Assembly (NCBI GenBank): GCA_963920765.1
Contig: OY987249.1
Span: 18,944,483-19,008,482 of the forward strand
Length of the DNA: 64,000 bases
Reading direction: 5' to 3'
Origin: Ulota crispa
Lineage: Eukaryota; Streptophyta; Bryopsida; Orthotrichales; Orthotrichaceae
Part shown: in pieces, positions 23,501-35,500 of the stretch
Layout of the letters: each line of letters starts with the position of its first letter
How positions within the stretch are numbered: the stretch's first letter is position 1
Notes under the pieces: model-generated
Seen by the model: the letters and a program-made list of their open reading frames with translations, nothing else
Databases searched by the model: none
What the model was told of the DNA's origin: nothing
Made by a program: the position numbers and the translations under genes

Positions 23501-26500
23501 GGTGTTCTAGCAAGTGTCTTGCAAGAAGCACAGGAATTTCAGGGATTTGGGGGAATTGAGGGTCAGTCCTTGATAAACTAACCTCGTGAGAAAGACCATT
23601 CAGCAACTGAGGAAGATTCTGATCAATTATGTTTCCACATCCCACTTGGCCAAACTGCACACAGTTTACAAGGAGGCACTATTAAGTCAAATGCCTGCAA
23701 ATACGTGCTACTCTCAATACTATTTTTGCCTGATTCTCTATGTTCGCCCTATTCTGTTGAACAGAACATTTAAAATTCGGCATGCAAACTGAAAAAAAGA
23801 GCCCACACGCAGTGCTCAATGCAACTTCATCAGTAATAACTATAAATAAATAAACATGCATCTAGTTGAAAGTGTCTCTACCGCAAAATAGGCATTGCAA
23901 ACTTTTCACATGCTTCTTTTCATACGATCCTTAGATTAGAACAACCCTCAAGACATGGCTCATTGTCATTAAACATCCAAATATTCTACATTTGCAAAAC
24001 ATTGTTTAGTTTCTCCTTTCAAATAAGGACCACGAAAAAAAGTTGAACAATGCAACAAAGGAGAATAGAAAGCAACGTGAAAAATGGTGCCAAAATGATC
24101 CTTAGACTCACCTTGTTCCATCCCCACGCATGTAGCTTGCCTTCTTCGTCTATTGCCATTGAATGCCTCCAACCACCAGATATCTGAGTAAAATCCAAAT
24201 GAAGGCAATGACTTCGATGTCAAAAGCACAACAAGGGCTATCTTAAATCTCAAAACACCTAAATGATCAATTCTAAGAAATCCATAGAAATTAACGTAAA
24301 AGAGAACCATGAGTTGTGGTTTTAGTCAATAAAAGTATGCTTTATAAGGTACCGTACTTGACTATGAGTTATCGACATGAACCATTTGTTTTTAGTTCAG
24401 TAACTAAAAAAAATAATCTCTTTGTGTCAACAACTGATAGAGCATTGCATAATGATACTAAGTTTCCTAAAAAAATTCCAAGGTGCGTCAACAAGGGTAA
24501 CAAAACATACAGTTTCAATTCTGTGATCATTTAGAGCTACAACTTGGCGTGGAAGGAGAAGATCTTCAAATGTTCCGTGCCCAAGTTGCCCATATTTGCT
24601 CCATCCATACGAATAGATTTTTCCAGTCTCAGAGACCACTATAGTGTGCCGCCACCCACATGCCACCAATTTCATGTTCTCGCCCTGCAATCTCATTGAT
24701 TCAATAATCTTGTTGGAAACGCAACATGTAGAGATACCTATTCATTTACTAACACACAAAAAAAAGAAATAGATTGATGTTCCGCAAATTTCATCTTTAA
24801 GAATATCTATACAAGGCCACCAAAAACTAATGTCACATCACTACTTACAAGACAAGTAATCAACAAAAGTTGGCAGATTCTTAAAGGTAGACAAAATCTC
24901 TCAACTAACTTGAGAGGTGGGAGCTCCAACTAGTGAATCCTCAGGTACATCAAAAACATACATAGTGCAAAGATGAGAGCATACATTCAAGGTAACGACT
25001 TCGGAAGGAACATCTCTGTCTTTGCAATCGCCAAGCCCAAGATTACCGTAGCGGCCCCAACCCCACCCAAACACTTTGCCGCTTGTTGTGATTGCAACAG
25101 TGTGTTCTGCACCAGCTGCCACTGCCTTTACTTCTACTCCCTGTGTTTAGTCAATTGTACAAACACGCACGTTATCATCCCAATTGAAAAACTTAGCAAA
25201 GCACAAAAATTGTTATATAACTCACAAAGCTCAAATCACATGGCTCCACCTTTCTAGGTCAATAACAAGAAAGTGGACCAAACAAGATTAAATCAATTCA
25301 AGAATTCTTAGACATCGTTATCATGAATCATGGAGAAGGTTTTCTTTCTAATATCTAAAAATTCTTTAAATGATCTTTCTTTACAGAAAACCATGGTGCT
25401 TGTTGTCACACTGCAGTAGTCTGCAACCTCCCACTTTAGAGTTGCATAAGAAATCCAAGAATAGTGATGATTTTTTTGATCTCAACATATTTAGCCCTTG
25501 ACCACAATCTGATCACATCACAGTTCTTTACTGATCTCTCAAAGTCCACACTCCTCCACGTTAAAAATGCTTACCCTCCCTTTAAGTACCAAGGATTCAT
25601 GCTTTCGAAATGACAATATATCAAACTGATCATATTACAAGAAAATATGATTCAGATGTGACTGAGACTTTCACCACAAGAATCAGTGAAGAGATTTGCA
25701 TGTGCTTTTCAAAAATAAAAAAATAGAATTGAACTAAAATAAAGTCCCTATATTGACGATACCAAAACCGCTAAAATAACATAAGTGAAGCCCAAGTTCG
25801 GTCTTATTAATACATGCAGGAGAAGAGAGTACCTGGAAGGCTGGAATCTTCTGAGGACGAAGGGAATCTTCAGTGTGACCAAGTCCAAGCTGGCCACTTT
25901 GGTTACGACCCCAGCTACATCACCCCAAAACACAACCATCAGCATCTGAGCAACAACATTTTATGGAAAACAGGACTTAGGAATTGTAAGAGCACAACTG
26001 CAATAAAAGGTGCTGTTTTAAAAACATACCTGTAGACTTCACCCTCGGTGGAGATGGCAAGGCAATGACTATCACCACACGTCATTTGCTTGATCTGAAG
26101 ACCTTGAAGAACCCTGATTGAGTGCGGCAAGAACAAGTCGCTCGAGTTCCCATGTCCAAGTCGTCCAAAGTCTCCCCTATTAATAGGGAAACTGTTAAGT
26201 ATGTTAATGCAGAGCAATGAGCTCATCTTCATCTCTACTTTTTATGAGAAACATTCATGAATAAGAGTCTGTAGAGATCTGGCTAAACTGCGACTTGCTG
26301 TACAAACTTTGAACACTATGTAAAAAACGACAAATTCAAAACCCAAAAGCCAAAACCAAAGGTCAATAAGATCAATTCCCCTAGGATACCCCTCATTTTT
26401 TTTTGTGAGACCCTACACGGGACAGCCTCTGATCCTATTCACTCTGCTTCTTCTGTTCTAGGGTTTGTGATTTACAACGATTTTCTACAAGCACGCACTC

Positions 26501-28106
26501 TGAAGTGCGGGATTCAAAGTTTTCATCAGCAAGAGCACTTTAAAGCACCAAGTCTAGAAGAAGGAACCATGTAATATATTAGGTAAGGTCCTCTATAGTT
26601 CCAAACTAGCCAGCTGAACTACCCCAACAACCTACCAAACTCTCATGCCTGCCATAGTATCACAAATCACAGTCTGAAAGTAAGTAGCTACAAAGGAAGT
26701 CACACTGCTTTCAAAACTTGAAAAAAAAAGCGTTAGTTTTAGGGTTGGAATTTGAGGGAGGCACCATCATCTCCAACACTGAGAGATTCTCCACGTTGCA
26801 GGGGTATTCAAATGGTCAGGCCTGAAGGTCCTGTCTAATACAAACGAGCCTAGCAAACACATATGTCTTAGGGTTGGCGCTGCTCTTGTGTGATACTACA
26901 GAAAAGCTATGGTTTTTAGCAGTGAGAAATCTTCACTGGAGAGAGTAAGAGAGAGATTGGAAAGCAAGCGAACTCACCATCCCCAGCTGTAAACTGTTCT
27001 GGTGGGATCCGACCTGGCCGTAGTATGATCAGCGCCACACGTGATGGCAGAGATGGTAGAGTCATCAAGAGCACTCACAATGGTCGGCAAGTTACGGTCA
27101 TTAGCATCCCCATGCCCTAGTTGCCCATCTTCACCACGACCCCAAGAGCACACCTTGCCTTCAGCTGCAAAAACACATAGTCTCAACAAGCTTTACCAAC
27201 GATTCAAGGCTTCACAAAGAGCGAGGTTTTACACCACTGGAATCAGAGAAGCACAGAACAGAAGCCGGTCAAAAAACAAACAAACTCAAACAACAGAAAC
27301 AGGCACGAGCAATTTGCAGAGAAGATTTAAAAAAGGAGGCGTGGTTTTTTACACAGCAAGGCCACTGAATGATTGGCGCCAGCAGAGACGGCCAGAACTC
27401 GCCGCGTCCCGGTTCTTTCAGTGGGAGCTTTGATAAGGTTGCGCAAACTCGTCAACGCCTCCTCCATAGCTCAAAAATCTATGAAGCTCGAGGGAGTCCT
27501 CTCAAGAGAAAAAGAACGCTCGTCTACAACGAGAGCTTCTCAAAAGACGAGGTTTGGTTTGATCTACTACTACTACGACGTGGTTGTCAAGGCAGGTTTT
27601 GCAAACTGGCGCGTCCGAATCTCTCCCTCAACGGAACTCGTCATCTGAACACATTGCGACGGTTTTCTTAACTCCAGGGTTGCCGTGAATGTCTGGACTG
27701 AATCTGAACAACCACCCAAGGCCGCCCCGGTGACGACGAGTACTCTCTGGAAGTGCACGGCGGATTCACATCCATTTGCTACGGCGCATAGATAGCAAGC
27801 TCCAGTGTCACATCCCTCTTCAAACCACAGCTGAGCTTGGAGCTTGCAATCCCTAAAACCTCGAGTTTGCGGTGTGGTCGAATCTGTGGTGCAAGGAGAG
27901 GCACGCAAGACGACAGACAGGCCGCAGGGGTCAGAAACATGAGCAATAAGGGCGGCGACTAACGATGGCCACAGGTTGTGTGACTTGGCAGTGATCCACT
28001 AGACGACACCACCACCCAAGCTCTTCACAGACGACGCTCCTGCAGAAGCAACAGGAACAACACCGACACCAACAACAGCAGCAACAACACCAACAGCAAC
28101 AACCAT
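20503..28106 (-). CDS. UVR8: UVR8 UV-B photoreceptor, RCC1-like seven-bladed propeller, 12 exons, 466 aa
   Basis: Known role: UVR8 absorbs UV-B through tryptophans, its homodimer splits, and the monomer binds COP1 to switch on photomorphogenic and UV-protective genes. Exons (minus): 28106-28013, 27164-26978, 26176-26030, 25914-25833, 25140-24985, 24684-24511, 24183-24112, 23654-23583, 23060-22942, 22571-22486, 22011-21920, 20622-20503 (TGA). Phases close to one 1401-nt frame. Seen: RCC1 repeats from SAGAS at residues 21-25 onward; GWRHT/S motifs at 232-236, 284-288 and 336-340, placing W233, W285 and W337 at exactly the Arabidopsis numbers; after the propeller VSPSERYAVVP, then a tail with Val454-Pro455, the likely COP1-binding VP motif. 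The start at 28106 is chosen because it gives this register; an in-frame Met at 28265 would add 53 residues. Odd: the first 20 residues are Val/Gly/Ala-rich, exon 1 has weak tandem donors, and exon 11 has a tandem acceptor. Family assignment is very secure; exon 1 is least certain. Confidence 0.95.
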
Positions 28107-29549
28107 GGTGCTGATGTGAAGGAGAGGAGATGCGTCGTCCCGCCGAATCGGTAGCAGCAGCAACAAGGGGAGGTCAAATGGGCTGGGTCGAACGGAAAGA
28201 GCTAAAAGACACCAGACTGCTTCAACTATCTGAAGCCACTCGCATGTCGCATGCAGAAAAGCCACCTGCCGTCTCCCCGGAGCCTCGCTGCTCTTTTTTC
28301 AAACTACTAAAAATAGAATAAAAAAGAGTATCGTTCGCAGCCTCAGAGAGTCTGTTCCTCACGGTTCTTCGCTTGTCGAATGTCGATGCTCACAAAGCTG
28401 GCTGCGGAAGCAGCAACCGGCGATGGAGTAATAGGCATGCCTCAGGGGAGGGGTGTCAGATTGATAATGCCATTTCAAAATCTCTACAACAGCAAACATG
28501 TGCATAGTTCTCCGCAACAAGATGCTCTACCTCGGAAACAAGCACAGAACTCTCGTGGCTGGAATGTCGAACTGCAACACATCCCCCTCGATCAGCACTT
28601 CGTAGTTTTTTCGGCACCGAAATCTGAAGCTGGGCTTGCTCATGCCGGATTTTGTAGTTCAGACGTTGGTTGGGTTGGCCCTGGAGCAGCTCGTTAAATC
28701 TGGTCCTCGCAACCGCGGTGGACTGACAGCTGTTGGGAGAGTACCTGAAAATCCTTATAGTGATAACTTTTTTTACTGTAATTATTTTTGCTCGAGCATG
28801 CAAATTGCATCGTTATTTTCTCGTTGGAATTCGACGCTTGTCAGCCATCCTTTGCGTCGCTTGCCATGCATCGCAGTGGTCCTCCTTGCATGCATTCGTG
28901 CTCTTCTCTCAGGAAACCCTTAACTTACTCACATGCAAGACCGGCATTTGCCGAAGTCAGTTTGATGCTGTGACCGAGATTTTGACCAAGCCACTCACTG
29001 ATTGGACCATCACCATCCAATTTTTCGGTGCTACAATATCTTATCACAAATCTCGACGGGAAACCAAAGGCACGCGTGATCTGATTGTACCCATTCTTAA
29101 AATTCGTTTTATTAGCATGCCTTACTGTTCCATATATTAAAGAAAGAATTTGGACTCAATCAACATGCCTGAGAATGGTGCGCAACAACAGGACCCCTTC
29201 GCTTTTGCTCACAAGTGTCCCCATATTTGCAGGAACTCGTTGAAGTGGTTGTTGGTACAAGACTTCTTCCTTTGAAATTGGATTAAAGATGTCAAAAAGA
29301 CGGAGGGGTAGCTTCAAAACCTTGCTTGTCCTACGATTTCGGAGATGGCCAAAAACACCACCCTCATTGCACAAACTGGGTTTTATGAAGAAAGATTTTC
29401 TGATCGCTCGCTTCGGGTTGACCAGTTCTCACAGATGACTACCGGAGTCAGCAAGCTGCAGATAATAACATGGGGCTACCCTAAAACCCTAAACCCTAAA
29501 CTGTGCGTGTGCAAACAAAGGGCGGTCATAGCTGGATTTTCTGTCTAAG
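28107..29549. other. Intergenic region: UVR8 promoter/5' leader and receptor-kinase 3' flank
   Basis: This lies upstream of the UVR8 start and downstream of the kinase stop. 28107 to about 28900 is G+C-richer than the flanks and would hold the UVR8 promoter and 5' untranslated region. A plus-strand open frame at 28380-28697 begins 274 bp from the UVR8 ATG, but I recognise no protein family in it. A telomere-like run of AAACCCT units on the plus strand lies at 29479-29501, about 50 bp past the kinase stop. No TATA box could be placed with confidence. Confidence 0.5.
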
Positions 29550-32500
29550 TTACCGAGGGGCGGGTAAACTGGAGTTGCCAAGGCCAGCCTGGGAGCTCAT
29601 GGAGTAGTCGGAGTACTCCGAAGGCATGCGCTGGTGCTGGTGTTGTGAGAGAGGCAGGTATTCTAGTGCCGTTGCGCCTTGGAGCTCCTGCACCACTTCG
29701 TTCATGGTGGGGCGGTGCACGCTCTTGGGCTCCACGCTGCTCAGCGCCACCTCCGCCACTTTCCACAGCGCCTCGTGGCTCGGGTGCGAGTTTCTCACTG
29801 CTGGATCCAATATGGCGTCGATATTGCCTTGCTCCAGGCTCGACCGCACCTGCACACCCCCACCATGATCACCACCAACAAAGCATCAAGCCATCGCCAT
29901 CGCCATATCCATCGCCATATCCACTCAAAAACCTCCTCAACAGTTCTTCATAATTCTTGCACTCCAGACTCAAAATCCTCGCACTCGAGATTCAAAATAC
30001 ATGCACTCCAGACTCCAAATCCTCGCACTCAAGATTCAAAGATCTTGCACTCTGGATTCAAAGTTTCTTGCACTTCAGACTCAAAGTTCTTGCACTCGGG
30101 ATTCAAGATACTTGCACTTGCGATAGGAAGAACTGGATGTGAGATATCGAAGAATCTTAAATGGTAAGGAGCTTCTTCAAAGACTAATCTGTAATGTACT
30201 GTACTGTAGATTGACGAGAGATGGTGAAGCTCGTTACCCAGTCGCAGATGTTTGTATTTGTTTCGTTGGGAGTGGTGCGGGCGATGGGGAGACGGCCTGT
30301 GAGCAACTCCAGCAGCACCACTCCGAAGCCATACACGTCGCTCTTGGCAGTGAGGTAGTGAGAAATGTAGTACCTGCACAGCACATTGGTTTTTTGCGTT
30401 CATGCCATGATTCCATTTATGCACGATATGCAAAGAAAAAAACAGCAAAAACTCAACAAGGAGCTATCAATGTTACCAGAGGCTTTGTTATGGTATATGG
30501 ACAGCAAGAGAGGAAACTTTGTCATCAAGAGAAGCTACCTTGAGGAAGTTTGAATGTTTGAGTACAAGTATTTTACTTGAAAAGCTGAAAAGCAAGTCAG
30601 TGCTCCAAAGATAAAACCTTGGCAGTTTGTTGACTTTAATTACAAAGGAGGAGGCTTTGTATGTATGTATGTATGAGGAGAAGTTGCTTTGAGGAAGTAG
30701 GAGTGACTCACAAAGTGAGTCTAAAGGTCCTATGTAAACTTAGATTGTTAACCTTTCAATGTTTGAGCATGCAACTATGATGAGTACAATACAAGATATT
30801 TTTCTTTTATTTGGAATAGATTCACACCTTTATTACACTGAATATTGCATTTAGGTTGCCCCACACTAATGGTTGACCATGCTTGGATTTCACATGGTTT
30901 ACAACTTTAACCTTGTTAATTTTTTCTGCAACACCTTTGTAGTGGTTGCAAGGCCCTCTAAAACTTGTTTTTTTGCTTTAATTAGTGATGAAAATCATTA
31001 TTACAACAATGAAAGTGTAAGATATGATTATGCGTGTGGGGAAACCTAAACGCAATATTCAATGTACATTTGAGATGAACAAAGAAGTTGGAATATAGAT
31101 CAATGCAATCCTAGTGAGCTATTTAAGATCCCAAATTAAAATTTCTTGTTGATAGCAAATGCCCATTATATAATAGCATATATACTATGCCCTATGGTTG
31201 TTTAAGGATTAAAAGTATTTTGTTAATACAAAACTTCTTCTTATGTCTAGAGCGAGTTGTCATTTTCAGGGCTATGTTGGATTAATAGGGTTTATTTTGT
31301 GAAACCAATTTATATAACATCATGTAACCATTATTAAGTAATACCCTAGGGTTGTCATTGGGAAAAGATGTTGAAACACACAGACATGGCACTTTATGCT
31401 CTTCACTATGTGTTTTTGTCCACTTACATGGTTGAATCATGAAGAGGCTTTCAAATAATTAGAATGACATCAAAGAGACACACCGTGATTGTTGCTTACA
31501 ATTAGTTTGTTAGTTTGTCTAAAATTTCTTGAAACAGTTTAATTTTATTGAAAATAATAGTGATTGCTTTTGGTTTTTATCATTGAGAGCAAGTGGTGGT
31601 GAAATCTTACTCCGGGTCAAGGTATCCGGCAGTGCCTTTCACGATTGTCATCACTTTGGTAGCACCATCTTCATCCACCAATCTGGATAGGCCAAAATCT
31701 GCTACTTTTGCTTCATTTTTAGAGGTTATGAGAATGTTGCTGCTCTTCACGTCTCGATGTATCAAACTTGGATTACACCCGGTGTGTAAATACTCCAAAC
31801 CTATGTGTGCATTACATAACAGGCAAGGGTTCAGAGTTATATCAACATCAAGCCAACCAACTTCCCACAAGTTGTTCATTTTACATTCTAGCATTAGAAA
31901 AAATTTGAGCCCTCAAAGAGCCTCTTTCAAAATCTTAAAAAGGATCCCAAGATATGTACTTATTACAACAAATAAAACATTAATTCCCTATTTTTATTCA
32001 CCTTTTGAGTTCAATGCAATCATGAAAGTTATATTGTTATGCCATTCCAATTAGACAAAAGTGTGGGTACAATAAAATCATAAATTCTATTTTACTCTAT
32101 TTGTATAAATGAGTGAAGTATTTTGGATAGTGACTAGTGAGTTCATTTACATATTATCAATGCAATGCCTTTTGTATTATTTCAAATTATGCATGTGAAT
32201 AAGGTTCTTCATACATGATAACAATAAATATGAGTCATTTTTCCATACTCACACTAGCATGCCTAGCTTCAAATAATAACATGCATGCCTAACCCGGCCC
32301 CCAAATAATTGCTTGCTTTGTCAAATATTGGGGGCTCTTTGAGGGCTCAAATTTTCTTTAATGATTAGCGTGGAAAGGGATTCTTGACGTGTGTATAAAG
32401 ATTTTTTTATTTTCTTGCTTTACAAGTGTACCTCAAACTAGTTTGAGCACATACGAGCTTCTTTAGTCACAAAGCCATTGTCTTCATCTGTTACTCCGCC

Positions 32501-35500
32501 AAAGCCTTCAGTTTATATACTTGCTTTAATGTGGCTCAAATTTCAGTTTCGATAATTTTTAGTTGGTATTGTTTTCAAAAGCTGCTTAGCCACTTGCTTC
32601 AAAATGAATATGTGACGCTAGCAAAGAAAACAATAAAATATTTATAGCATTACCTTGAGCTGCTTGTAAAGCAATGTTGAGGCGCGTTTTCCAATCCATT
32701 GTGTTGGAAGAATTCTTCTCTGAGAGTCCAACATAACCATTACACCCCGTTATAATTGTTCAAAGTGACCAACTCAATTTATCATAACGTGATAGATATA
32801 TAGTCAATGTGTATCCAAATCTCAAATGAACAAAATCAACAAAGAACTTTACATATGCCATATTCAATCGAATATTGATTATTCGTGTATCTATAAATCA
32901 TGCATATAATTATGATTTATGTTTAACATTGGGAGATTCCTCAATTTTAAGACAAAATAAGACGAAATATAAAGAAATTTCTTCATGTTTAGGCAAATCC
33001 AATAGGAGATCTTGTGTTTACTTTTTTTACTATTATTGTTCATGAACACAACAAATTCCATATTTGTTTAGATGTAGATTACTTGTCTTGATCAAAATTA
33101 ATGAAAATTTAAATGAATATCTATAAGACCTCCTAAAAGGTATAAAAAAAGAACATGACGCTCATAGTTCATGGGTTAAAAAGGACCAACTCAATTCATC
33201 ATGTAATGGAAAACACAGTTCAAATGATTTGAAAATTTTAAAAAATTGCCAAAATTAACAAAGAAAATTGCATGTGCTAGTTGAAAATAAAACAAAACTA
33301 CACCAAACAACGTTACTACATAATTTTGAACTTTTTGGACTTTTCATTTCATTCTAGATATGTAAGGAAATCTCCTAGTGTTTAGGCAAAAATAACCAAA
33401 ATATATCTTGATGTTTTTTCCTGTAACTCCAACAAATTAAAAATTTGAATTCTTATGACATATTTAACAATTTATGAACTATTCATGTAATTGTGAACTT
33501 TTTGTATTCTTAACCCCAAAATGACCTTGAGAAAAAATGTGTCCTTGACCAATTTCTGAAGTTAAATAAAATCTTGCCAAATAACTATTTTTAGTACTTT
33601 ATATTTTTGAAGTTTAGTATTAGCTTCTATAGTTTGATTTTGCAAATGATTGATTATGATTTTTCTATTCAAGATTTTGTACATGGGTGTCCATTGCAAT
33701 CTTGACCTTACGTAGTGTTGAGGGCTCTTGGGAGTGAGCCTCAAATACACTAGATCTTTGAGAAAAAATCACATTAGAAATTCATTTAAAAAAATTGTAA
33801 AGTAGATTTTGAGAAGTCATGATTTGATTGGGGTTATGCATGTTAGGCCCTTTAACCTCATGTTTTTTTGGTGACCAACTTTTTAAATATGACATGTGGA
33901 AAGAAGTTTGAAAGATTTCAAATCACTTTCACAGTTTTAACACCCTCATGATCAAACATTATAATTTTTTAATCCATAAGAGACATAGTTGTGTTTTCTT
34001 TTCTAATGTGATCTTTAACATTATTGGTTTGATTTTATATGGTTACAATTCAAATAAAATTAATACAATTTATCAAAATGTTAACTTTTTGTTTAAATTA
34101 GAGCAAATTCCTAGAAGCTCAGGAATTTCCAAGGTCGTTTTGGGGTTAAACATTGGAGATTTTCCAATACTTTGCATATATATTTCACCCAAATTTTTCA
34201 TGTCTTTTTATTTAGACACATGCCTAGATGTTTTGTAAGTAACTCCTAATATTTTGCAAAGCAAAACAATTATTGGATTGATAATTATAGACTTTGAATA
34301 ATCCATATTTAGTTAAAGGAATTCTTATTATTTGTGGACTTTGAATTATCTAAAATTGATTAGTTGTTTCTAAATCATGTACTCAACTTTATTAAAGAAA
34401 ACTTACAAACAGTAATCATGGATTTAATATGAACAAGTATGCCTTACCCATGCTTGTGCTGGATGTGACTATTAGCTGACTAATCACCCTCCCTTTCCCC
34501 CCCTTCCACCCCCTCTCCAGTAGAGAATTTGAATATCAGGTGACAAACAAACAACCCGTACTTTATGATATAATTAGATTATTATTTTATGAAAGTTTTA
34601 GTATTGGGAAAATTTTCATATCTCTTTTAAAAAATGAAACAGAAATTGGACAAGAAAAAGTCCCCATGGGAGAGGGGATGAGAAACGTACCGTCCAGGTG
34701 GTCTCTGAGGGAGCCCTTGTGGATGAACTCATAAATCAGCAGCTGCTTCTCCTGGGAACGACAGTACCCCACCAAAGCCACCAGGTGTTTGTGGTGAACT
34801 GTGGATAGAATGTCTACCTACAGATCAAAAAAATAAATCCCATAAGAAAGTAAACAATCATAGTACTAAAATCACAACGGCCTTTGTAATATCGTATTAA
34901 GGTAGTAGTATCCATAAGCGTTGTGTCCCCATGGCCGTCACCTGACAGTGGTAGGGCTAATCAATCAAAAAACAAATGGTTGTGAGCAAGTGAGTGAGTG
35001 ATGGTTATGGGTGATGAAATGATGATTGTGTGTGACTAGCATGAGGTTTTGAGTACCCATCTCACTATTTCAGAACCAACAAGCCTTTTTTTAGCATCTC
35101 TTACACATGGTTCCTACAATTTTAGTGATTTTGGATGTTGAAAAATCTTTGTGAACAAATGCTTGCAATTGGAACCTTGAAAGTGATGCCAATATTTTTG
35201 GTTTCCATTTCCTAACTTACAGTATTTTTTTCAAAGTTAGTGAATTGTTTTACCTACTCCAAAACCCTTATTTCCACGCTTATGGGTGCGCCTACCTTAC
35301 TACGTATGTAATATCATATCTCAACTCTTTGTGATATTATATTACTAAAATCACATTGACCTCTTTGATATCACTTCCAATTTTTACTTTGCATTCTATT
35401 TAACACATGAAACCCCTAATAATGGTGAGTGTATAGAGTAGCAAGCGCCAACTTCTAGTTTTTCATTAAATTTTTTTTTGTAAATTTACTTCAACACAAT

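Noticed and set aside
28380..28697. 105-codon plus-strand open frame upstream of UVR8 as a divergent gene
   Set aside because: No recognisable domain, no splice partner found, and an equally long frame exists on the opposite strand; probably chance in G+C-richer promoter or leader DNA.
29479..29501. Telomere-type AAACCCT repeats as an interstitial telomere
   Set aside because: Only about three units; equally a chance telo-box. No further telomeric sequence nearby.
31970..32170. Homology between kinase intron 12 and 48975-49190 as a duplicated gene fragment
   Set aside because: The shared part is non-coding and is explained by the MITE at 31893-32363.
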